A DNA stretch of 64,000 nucleotides from Puccinellia tenuiflora (taxonomy: Eukaryota > Streptophyta > Magnoliopsida > Poales > Poaceae): assembly GCA_012064385.1 (NCBI GenBank), contig QRDG01000832.1, positions 194,730-258,729 on the forward strand, written 5' to 3'. Position numbers and translations under genes: made by a program. Each line of letters begins with the position of its first letter. The first letter of the stretch is position 1. Of the stretch, positions 55,744-64,000 are shown one piece after another. The notes beneath the pieces were generated by a model. It did not search any database. It saw only the letters and a program-made list of their open reading frames with translations, and was not told the origin of the DNA.

Positions 55744-58428
55744 CTAAGAAGTGAAAAGGTCGGGATACTCGGATCGAAGGTGATCTTCGCGTTCCCATGT
55801 TGCCTCTTTGTCGGAGTGGTGAGACCATTGCACCTTGAGAAACTTGACGGACTTGTTGCGGGTGCGACGTTCAGCCTCGTCAAGAATACAAACCGGATGC
55901 TCATGATAGGTGAGGTCTTCTTGAAGGTCGATCGTCTCGTGATCAACTGCACGGCCTGGATCTTTGAAGCACTTCTTGAGTTGTGACACGTGAAAGACAT
56001 CGTGCACCTTGGAGAGCTTTTCCGGAAGTTCCAACCGGTAGGCCAATTCTCCACGTCTGGAAAGAACTGGAAAAGGACCAATGTATCTCGGGGCCAACTT
56101 GCCTTTGATACCAAAGCGGTGAGTGCCTCTCAAGGGAGTGACACGAAGGTAAGCGAGATCACCAGGAGCATAGACCATATCTCTGTGCTTGCTGTCATAG
56201 TAGCTTTTCTGCCGTGTCTGAGCAATTTTCAAGTTCTCTCGAATGATGCGAACTTTTTCTTCTGCCTCTTGTATGATGTCAGGACCAAAGAGTTGACGTT
56301 CTCCAGTTTCAGACCAGTTGAGAGGAGTGCGGCACTTGCGACCATAGAGGACTTCAAAGGGGGCCATGCCCAAACTTGCTTGGTAACTGTTGTTGTAGGA
56401 GAACTCAGCATATGGGAGGCAATCTTCCCATTTCATGCCGAAGGAGATAACACAGGCTCTGAGCATATCCTCGAGGATTTGATTGACTCTTTCCACTTGA
56501 CCACTAGTCTGAGGGTGATAAGCTGTGCTGAACAGGAGTTTTGTGCCCATTGCTTCCTGAAAGCTTTTCCAGAACCTTGAGGTGAAAAGACTTCCACGAT
56601 CAGAACTGATTTCCAACGGAACACCGTGAAGAGGAACGATCTTTGTGGCGTAAAGCTCTGCCAACTGGACTGCTGAGATCGATTCCTTGACCGGAAAGAA
56701 GTGAGCGACCTTGGAGAGACGGTCGATGACAACGAAGATTGCATCATTGCCTTTCTTGGACTTAGGAAAACCTGTGATGAAGTCCATTTCAATTTTGTCC
56801 CATTTCCACTCAGGAATTTTCAACGGTTGCAACAATCCTGGTGGTCTTTGATGTTCTGCCTTGACTCTGCGACAGACATCACATTCTGAGACATAGCGAG
56901 CAATTTGACGCTTCATTCTGGTCCACCAATAGACTTGCCTGAGATCTTGATACATTTTGGTGCTTCCCGGATGGATAGAGAGAGGAGTGTCATGAGCTTC
57001 TTTGAGGATTAGCTCTCTTAAGGTTTCGAGTTTGGGAACCACAATGCGTCCTTCAAACTGCACTGTTCCATTGTTATCAAGAGAGAAGCACTTATACTTT
57101 GCCGTGCCAAGGAGAACATTCTCCTTTATTTTCTTGATAGAAGGATCACGGAGCTGAGCTTCTCGGATTTTATCCTCGAGAGTGGGAGTGACTGAGAGAC
57201 TTGCAAGGTAACCTTGAGGAACAATTTCCAGGTTAAGCTTGCGGAATTCCTCATGGAGTTCAGGTTGGCTCTCCTTGATCATGAGGTTGTTGCAATAAGA
57301 TTTGCGACTGAGGGCATCGGCCATGACATTAGCCTTGCCTGGGGTGTAGTTGAGGGTGAGGTCGAAGTCTTTGATGGTCTCGATCCATCTCCTTTGCCTG
57401 AGATTCAGATCTGGCTGAGTGAAGAGGTACTTGAGGCTTTGGTGGTCGGTGTAGATTTCACAAGTGTTGCCCATGAGATAGTGTCGCCATGTTTTGAGGG
57501 CATGCATGACGGCAGCAAGTTCAAGATCATGAGTAGGATAGTTGAGCTCATGAGGGCGCAACTGGCGAGAAGTGTAAGCGACGACTTGACGGTTTTGCAT
57601 GAGGACTCCGCCTAGTCCTTGGAGAGAGGCATCACAGAAGACTTGGAAAGGCTTGGAGGTATCAGGTGCTACTAGGACAGGAGTAGTGGTGAGCTTTTTC
57701 TTTATGAGCTGGAAGCTTTCTTCGCATGCGGGACTCCAGATGAATTTCTTGTCTTTCTTGAGGAGTTCGGTGAGAGGCTTTGTGATTTTGGAGAAGTTTT
57801 CGATATAGCGGCGACAGTAGCCGGCCATACCTAGGAGGCTTCTGAGTTGCTTGACTGTTTTGGGATTAGGCCAGTCGAGAATTGCTTGGACTCTTTCTGG
57901 GTTAACAGCGGTGCCTTCTCCAGAGATGACATGCCCAAGATAGGTGACTTCAGGAAGCCAGAACTCGCACTTGGAGAACTTGGCATAGAGACGTTGTTCT
58001 CGGAGTTTTGTGAGGACAAGGCGAAGATGTTCCGCATGCTCTTCATCGGACTTGGAGTAGATGAGGATATCGTCGAGATAGACCACCACGAACTTGTCGA
58101 GGTACTCCATGAAGACAGAGTTCATGAGACGAGAGAAGGTTGCTGGAGCATTTGTGAGACCGAAGGACATCACGGTGTACTCGTAGAGACCGTAGCGAGT
58201 GGTGAAGGCTGTTTTAGGGATATCTTCTTTCCTGATTTTTATTTGGTGATAGCCCATTCTTAGGTCCATTTTAGAGAAGACCTTTGCACCGGCAAGTTGA
58301 TCGAAGAGATCATTTATTCGGGAAGAGGATATTTGTTCTTGATTGTGCGGAGGTTGACAGGACGATAGTCGACGACAAGACGACTTGTTTTGTCCTTCTT
58401 CTTCACCAAGATAGTGGGGCATCCCCAC
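55744..58428 (-). pseudogene. pol: Tekay-type pol: RT, RNase H, integrase, chromodomain
   Basis: A long open frame of 894 codons; the first ~37 are out-of-frame text, and true coding begins at RINDLFDQL. RT has FSKMDLRMGYHQI and catalytic YLDD (117-120). RNase H includes FCDAS (D266), YTDHQSLKY and ADALSR. The integrase zinc site is H479/H486 with C516/C519, and the catalytic residues are D549, D609 (SSDRGS) and E645 (GQVERVNQ). The tail (about 850-890, VKFLKVQWSHHSDKEATWE) is a chromodomain, which in chromoviruses helps target integration to heterochromatin. All catalytic residues are kept. It fails only because the RT start is in another frame, joined through a one-base loss near 58319. Confidence 0.9.
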
Positions 58429-58850
58429 GGAGACGAACTTGGTTGGATATAGCCTTTGCTTTCCAGCTCCTCAAGCTGTTTCTTAAGCTCAACCAGTTCG
58501 GGAGGACCCATTTTGTAAGGCCTTTTGGAGATAGGAGCGGTGCCTGGTTCAAGTTCGATGACGAATTCAACAGCTCTGTCGGGTGGCATACCCGGGAGCT
58601 CCTCCGGAAAAACATCAGGAAAGTCACAAACGACTGGAACATTTTGGATTGCTTGAAGAGGATCGACGTTTAGAGCAAAGAGCTGGACAGAAGGTGGAGA
58701 GTTTGGAGAATAGACTATCTGGCCAGAGGGGTGAGAAAGAGTGACCGTCTTTGTGGCACAGTCGATCTGGGCTTTATTGGCCTTCAACCAATTCATGCCA
58801 AGAATGACGTCGATGTCCGAATCGCCGAGAACTATGAGGGAAGCGAGGAA
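58314..58850 (-). pseudogene. pol: Tekay-type protease C-terminus and RT N-terminus
   Basis: The frame runs from GDSDIDVILGMNWLKANKAQIDC, the second half of the protease domain, through the tether (FPDVFPEELPGMPPDRAVEF) into RT (KRPYKMGPPELVELKKQLEE, WGCPTILVKKKD, RLVVDYRPVN). It ends in KYPLPE-stop at 58314. The usual text continues PLPRINDL, so a single-base deletion near 58319 separates this part from the 894-codon frame. A second break near 58850 separates it from the protease active site. Confidence 0.85.
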
Positions 58851-59809
58851 TAGTGACCTTCGATGAGAATTTCGTTGCCATGACTTATTTTGGAAGATTG
58901 CATTAGAGCTCCGGGAGAGTGGACATTTAGAGTGGCAGGTAAAGGATCTAAGGATAGCTCATGTTTTTCCGTAAACCTTTTTGACACGAAAGAATGGGAA
59001 GCACCAGTATCGAAAAGAACTTTTGCATCAACTGAGTTTACTGAGAGTGTACCGAGGACAACTTCTGGAGCTTCCTGAGCTGCATCAGTGTTGAGGTGGT
59101 TAACCCTGGCTGCACGCCCCTGAGGCCTATTGTTGGTATTGAGAGGCCTCTGCGGGGCAGGTGCACGCACCATCGCCTGAGTCGGAGCAGGGCGAGGCTG
59201 CGGTGGTGGAGGAAGCAGGTTCTGCGGGCACTGAGGTGAGATGTGGCCCTCCTGGCCACACTTGTAGCAGGTCGGAGGAGGACGGGAACTCGTCGGCCTT
59301 GGCGGTGCCGCGATGGTCCTGGGAGCAGGGGTGGGCGGGCGTGGAGCAGACCCTGGAGTACCCGGAACGTAGGTGCCACGTGCGAGGGCACTGTTGGGCA
59401 CCCACACTCTGCGCTTCTGAGGTGGTCCGACGTTCTTGCCTGAGGAAGAGCCACCATCACGAGCGTGCTTGCGAGACTCCTCAAACACAGCACGTCCGTG
59501 CTCGGCCTTGAGCGCAGTCTCAACAAGCTCCTCGAAGTTCTGCGTCTTGATGAGGTTGAGCGCGTACTTCAGTGCCGGGTTGAAGCCCTTGCGGAAGCGA
59601 GCTTGCTTCTTGGCATCAGTGGACACCTCGTCTCCAGCGTAGCGAGAAAGGTTGTTGAAGACCCGACTGTAGCTGAGGACGTCCATGTGGCCCTGCGTGA
59701 GCGAGCAAAACTCCTCGCGCTTGCGCTCCATGAGTCCGTCGGGGACGTGGTGACGTAGGAAGCTGGCCTTGAACTCCGGCCAGGTGGTAGTAGTGCCGGG
59801 AGCTCTCAT
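58832..59809 (-). pseudogene. gag-pro: Tekay-type gag C-terminal half and protease active site
   Basis: A 325-codon frame. Residues 1-115 hold the end of the capsid domain (WPEFKASFLRHHVP, FNNLSRYAGDEV), and 130-180 a proline-rich linker. The zinc knuckle CYKCGQEGHISPQC is at 181-194 with all ligands (CX2CX4HX4C) intact. The protease active site FDTGASHSFVS, with D-T-G at 267-269, is intact. The frame is cut at 58832 by an indel just after the flap region. The upstream part of gag is in other frames. Confidence 0.85.
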
Positions 59810-60155
59810 CGCCTGGCGGTTCTCCCACCACGAGGCCGACTCGCCGCGTAGAAGGAAGTGGCGAAGGGCACGTAGTCGTCAGGAGCCACCCGTGCCGTGA
59901 GAAGAGTCCTCTCCATCTCGCGAAGTCAGTCGTCCGCGTCGAGAGGCTCGATCGGAGTGGCGAAGATCCTGGACTGAGGTTGAGGAAGTCCTTGAGTGAG
60001 ACGCGGTCGTTGCCCTCGTTGCGGTTGTTGTTGTTTTGCATCATCTGGTTTGCCTGCGTCTGCGCCAACTGCGCCACCACTTGCGTCAGCTGTGTCAACA
60101 TCTCCGAGAAAGGCGGCGGAGGGGGCGGAGGTGGGTTGCTGTTACCCCTCGTCAT
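59810..60155 (-). pseudogene. gag: Tekay-type gag N-terminus, frameshifted
   Basis: The natural start is MTRGNSNPPPPPPPPFSEML at 60155, followed by a glutamine/asparagine-rich helix (TQVVAQLAQTQANQMMQNNN) and VSLKDFLNL. The frame is lost near 59985. Capsid text continues in another frame (RIFATPIEPLDADDW) and again after about 59850, so at least two indels separate it from the 325-codon part. Confidence 0.75.
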
Positions 60156-60565
60156 CCTGAGGATAACGACAACATTTGTAAGCACCAGATAAAGATGACA
60201 GATTTTCGGAAGGATTAGATAGCAAAAGATAACATGGATAGACATTAGATGCACCGTAAAAGATTCAACACCGGAGTAAGGAAACAAAGATGAAGTGACC
60301 GAAGCAACATTTCTTGACCAATTCACGACTGCAACCTGAAGATACTACGGAAAATCCCGAACACGTGAAAACCTATTTTGAAAACTTAGGAAAGGAGAGA
60401 GAAATCTCGTTTCACTTCCTTACCAGAAAAGAGGGAGGGTGGGTGGGGAAAGAAATAAAGAGAACAGAGTTCCTACTCTCGCGTTTAATTTTTCCTGAAT
60501 AGCTACTAAAATAATTTCTAGACTCAACTGCGACCAGTAGAAAAAGGCTCCTAAAGGCGGTCCAT
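60156..60565 (-). other. Leader between PBS and gag of the Tekay-type element
   Basis: About 410 bp, purine-rich on the plus strand around 60380-60460. No motif apart from the PBS at its end. Confidence 0.6.
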
Positions 60566-60577
60566 GCTCTGATACCA
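60566..60577 (-). promoter_or_regulatory. Primer-binding site (initiator tRNA-Met) of the Tekay-type element
   Basis: GCTCTGATACCA on the plus strand is TGGTATCAGAGC in element sense, three bases from the LTR that starts at 60581. Confidence 0.9.
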
Positions 60578-60580
60578 ATT

Positions 60581-63500
60581 TGTAAGCCCCACTTAGCGAA
60601 AACCACGTTTCACAAGCGGAACCACAATTTGGAAATCATTACAAGAACAAGTACGACACAAAAGGATAAATAAACATAGTTTCAAATACTTTTATTACAT
60701 AACAGGGGATCATACGTCCCGTATACAGCGGAAGCATAACACTCGTCTGAGTACAGACTACATCAAAGGCCAGAGGCCGGAAAATAAAAGAGGTGAACCC
60801 GCCCACGGTGTCTCAGGCTGCCGCCTAGGATCTCGATCTACTCGTCGTAGTCAGCGTCGAACTCTACGAAGTAGCCTCCATCTGGATCGTCGAACTCTGT
60901 TGTCGCTCCTGCATCGGTGAAAAATACGGGCACCGGACACCCGATGGTATGAGTACGGGGGTACTCAGCAAGTCTTACGCACAAGGGTAAACGAAAGAAC
61001 GGTGCACATGCAATTTTGGTAGAAGGATGGCTGTATAGTGGACTTGCAGTAGCAGCACCTAACATCTACAGAAGACACGCTACAACTTGCGTCTAATTAG
61101 AATAAGGGAAGAGAGCGCTTGCGCTACTGGGCTAAACTACTCACCAAACAATACCCGTCCTGAGACAACTCCATCGTATCATATCCCACGAGGAAGAAGT
61201 CCGGACACTCACACGTTGTTCAAGTTTTTAGCAAGTTTATTATTCGAGTATGGCTATTTAATAGTCAAATTAGCTATTTAAGATATACGGTGATGTCTAT
61301 GATCTTTTTAGCCAGCACATTACCGAAGTCGTCCATAACCGCAAACTCGGCTTTTCGAAAAGATTTAACCCTGCAGGGGTGCCCAAATGTAACCATACAC
61401 GTTCGATCAACCACACGCCACAAAGGCAAAAGGTATCTCAACACGACCTTCCCCTTCACTACTACATTGAATAGAGAGCCACCTATCTGAGACTGATCCA
61501 CGTGGGGAGCCCGGCTGAAACTCCTTTGCGGGCCCAAACGTTGCGTGAACGGCTTCGGGAGGATAACACTCATACGATTGCTCCTCCTTCCACATGCGAT
61601 TAACGCCCATCCCGCAAACCTATATGCGCCCCCCATAGTTGTAACCTCTCATCTTCATCATGCATTGTGCGTATGCTCCAAATGGTAAACTCCCGAACTA
61701 CTTTGTGGCTCCCTAACCAATATAGCAGATCCGGTACTGAGTTGTGGGGGGTTCCATAAGTCTTCCCACGTGTGGGTAGGGCGCTCATTCTTGGATAAGC
61801 GGAAAAGAACGGTTTTTCCTAGGCGACACTAGCAGAACAAATCACCATAACTGGCCTTCCGCCGGTGCCTTGTCATTAATATAATAACAGTGATTCCCAC
61901 ATAGCAAGTCTTCAATTATTAAGATATACCAGCTAAACATGTGATAGACCACAATCAACTCCTAAGCATGCTAGTAGAAGTAACTGGATAACAAGCATAG
62001 GATATAGGCAGGCATATCAGGAATAATTGGACTTCTATCAGGTTATGCAATTCTAATAGGAATCGTAAGACACAACAGAACGGGAAGTCCTAAAGCATGC
62101 AAGACAAGATTAGGCATCACATGAGAAAGTTGGGGAGGGGCTGCTTGCCTGTTGGCTCAGTAGCCTGGTACTGGGCTAGATCCTCGGAGGTGTCGGGGTA
62201 CTCAGCNAAGTCTTCCCACGTGTGGGTAGGGCGCTCATTCTTGGATAAGCGGAAAGAACGGTTTTTCCTAGGCGACACTAGCAGAACACAATCACCATAG
62301 ACGGCCTTCCGCCGGTGCCTTATCTTTAATATAATAAGGTGATTCCACATAGCAAGTCTTCATTATTTAAGATATATCAGCTAAACATGGATAGACCACA
62401 ATCAACTCCTAAGCATGCTAGTAGATAGTAACTGGAAACAAGCATAGGATATAGGCAGGCATATCAGGAATAACTGGACTTCTATCAGGCTAGCAAATCT
62501 AATAGGAATCGTAAGACAACAGAACGGAAGTCCTAAAGCATGCAAGACAGGAATAGGCATCACATGAGAAAGTTGGGGAGGGGCTGCTTGCCTGATGGCT
62601 CAGTAGCCTGGTACTGGGCAAGATCCTCGGAGGTGTCGGGGTACTCAGCAACGTCGTCGTCTACGGTAACCCAAAACATAACAAAGGCATAAATCAATAC
62701 AAATGCATTCAATCAAGCATGAGACATGACAATTTTATTATGCAGCAATTTAAGTGTAAACATTTTATTAGCAAGTTAAGATTAGGGGTTTAGCTTTTAA
62801 CAAAGAAATTAGCCATTTAGGTAATTAATTAGTTCAATTAATGGCATTTTGATTTATCCCGAAAGTTAAATTGTTTAATTCATGCATGCAAAGTTAGATT
62901 TGAACAGATTGCATTTTTAGCTTTAATTTGATATAAAATTCATAATTTTTGGAATTGTAAAACAAAAGTTATGATTTTGCAAGATTAATTAATTATCAAA
63001 AGTTTTAATTATTTTATCCATTTAAATTAAAACAAAAATCAAATAAAATTGACATTCGGTTAGATTATGTTTTCTGATTTTAAAACATATTTTTATTGTA
63101 ATTTTTGACAAAAGAAACAAGTGTTAAATATATTTGCAAAAACAGGACAATTTATATAAAAGCAGGGACTAGTTTGCAAAGATTTTTCAAAACAGGGGCT
63201 ATTTGCACATTGCGCAGATCTGATCTGAGATCCGGAATTTTTGTACCGAGCTAGATCTACTCCAGAGTATGACATGTGGGTCCAGGGGTCCACTTGTCAG
63301 GCCGGAAGAAAAATAAAAGAAAAAGGGGTTGGCCTAAGCGGCCGGGAGGGAGGAAAGTGGGCGGCTAGGGTTAGGTGGGAGAGGCACCTAGGCTGTGCTG
63401 GCTTTATAGAGGAAAGGCAGGGTGGGGAGGTGGCATGGCGCTGAGGCGACGGACGCGCCTGAGGGTGGCGACAACGACGTATTGGAGGCGAGGGGTGCGT

Positions 63501-63968
63501 GAAGGCAGCGTAAAGGTAAAAGGCCAGGGTTAGCAGGCTGCAAGTGGGCCGGCCGTGGAAGAGAAAGAGAGAGGAAGGGAAGGAGAGCTGGGCTTCGGCC
63601 CACACTCTAGTTTTTTTTCCAGCTTTGTGAATTTTCCTTTTTAACAGAATTGAGAAGAGATGAAAAATAGATAAAACAAACAATAAAATTTTAGGGTTTG
63701 ATTTTCCCCAACATAAAATGTTAGTTATATTGCAAAACCAAAATAACATTTTAATGGTTTTGTCCAAAATAGCTTTTGGTTGTTAAATTATTTTGTTTTG
63801 CAATTTATAAAATAGTATTGCATGTGATAACACTTGAAAACACCAAATCTTTTGTTTTTTTCTTTTATTTTGCAAAACCACAAATGCAACCACTAAGATG
63901 ATGTCATGATGATGCAATAATTGAAAACAAATTTGGAAAGTTAGAGGGGATTACTTTGGGATGTTACA
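60581..63968 (-). repeat. 5' LTR of the Tekay-type element, probably a chimera
   Basis: 60581-62206 matches 52035-53655 almost base for base, with the same micro-ORF (60838-60918) and stem (60950-60967). After the N at 62207 the sequence steps back and repeats 61758-62206 in a more diverged form (62208 to about 62650), then continues to the LTR end with many differences and without the ~0.7-kb segment of the left LTR. TATA: 63402-63409 (minus). Confidence 0.8.
62207..62207. other. Single-N join with duplicated flank
   Basis: Both sides of the N hold the same ~445-bp LTR stretch (61758-62206 and 62208-62650), the right one with many small indels. The left LTR has this stretch once. The simplest reading is two contigs from different copies joined end to end. 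Confidence 0.8.
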
Positions 63969-64000
63969 TCACTTCATTCGGACTTTTTTGTAATAGATAT
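63969..64000. other. Flank right of the last LTR
   Basis: 32 bases beginning TCACTTCATTCGG; too short to assign. Confidence 0.6.

Larger units (their letters stand above)
52035..63968 (-). mobile_element. Tekay/Del-type chromovirus (Gypsy) retrotransposon
   Basis: Left LTR 52035-55706, polypurine tract 55707-55721, pol and gag on the minus strand (60155 to 55744), PBS 60566-60577, right LTR 60581-63968. Pol ends in a chromodomain, and the LTRs exceed 3 kb; both fit Tekay/Del. The first 1.6 kb of the two LTRs are nearly identical, so insertion was recent. Coding capacity is lost through frameshifts near 58850, 58319, 59985 and 59850. The flanks do not match: GGAAT at the left (52030-52034), TCACT at the right (63969-63973). 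The right LTR carries a single-N join at 62207, so its far half may belong to another copy. Confidence 0.85.

Overview
The window is repeat-dense nuclear DNA of a grass, most likely a pooid cereal or a relative. I infer this from the transposon families: an Angela/BARE-type Copia LTR, a SIRE/Maximus-type Copia, Tekay/Del-type and CRM/Reina-like chromoviruses, a non-coding LTR element with LTRs near 5 kb (LARD-like), LINEs, and CACTA elements with TTTGCCGTGCG subterminal repeats. I found no intact host gene, rRNA, tRNA or CRISPR array. Almost every base belongs to a transposon, usually one nested in another.

Layout, left to right. 1-5546: end of a CACTA element filled with a ~351-bp satellite, closed by a terminal inverted repeat at 5528-5546. 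5547-5780: 3' tail of a LINE. 5781-7463: unassigned AT-rich DNA. 7464-15809: SIRE-type Copia (+) with 5' LTR, PBS, frameshifted gag and pol and a spacer; its 3' LTR is not seen. 15810 to the gap at 28821-29389: LARD-like element (-) with ~4.9-kb LTRs, carrying a complete 1.94-kb CACTA element (22029-23964). 29390-33836: GC-rich low-complexity DNA hit by a related solo LTR (30107-33501, TSD GAGGC). 33838-38335: 5' half of a CRM/Reina-like Gypsy (-), cut at a single-N join. 38336-39845: LINE 3' half. 39846-43367: very decayed Angela/BARE-type Copia (+) and part of its LTR. 43368-49425: LTR and post-pol spacer of a second SIRE-type element (-), hit by an Angela-type solo LTR (45661-47427, TSD AGTGC). 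49426-52034: partial LTR of another Gypsy-like family (+). 52035-63968: Tekay/Del-type chromovirus (-) with long but frameshifted gag-pol; its right LTR crosses a likely chimeric join at 62207.

None of the coding regions is intact: every gag-pol has frameshifts or stops. The most interesting signals are non-coding. They are: arrays of 13-bp palindromes with a 6-1-6 layout in the SIRE family, and GC-rich palindrome arrays just upstream of the TATA box in two unrelated LTR families; a long in-phase heat-shock-element run in the Angela-type solo LTR; a short acidic, aromatic reading frame behind a same-phase splice-acceptor-like site in three long-LTR families, next to a conserved TGAGTAC/GTACTCA stem in two of them; and a dimeric higher-order satellite inside a CACTA element.

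Three sequence joins limit interpretation: the 569-N gap at 28821-29389 and single Ns at 33837 and 62207.
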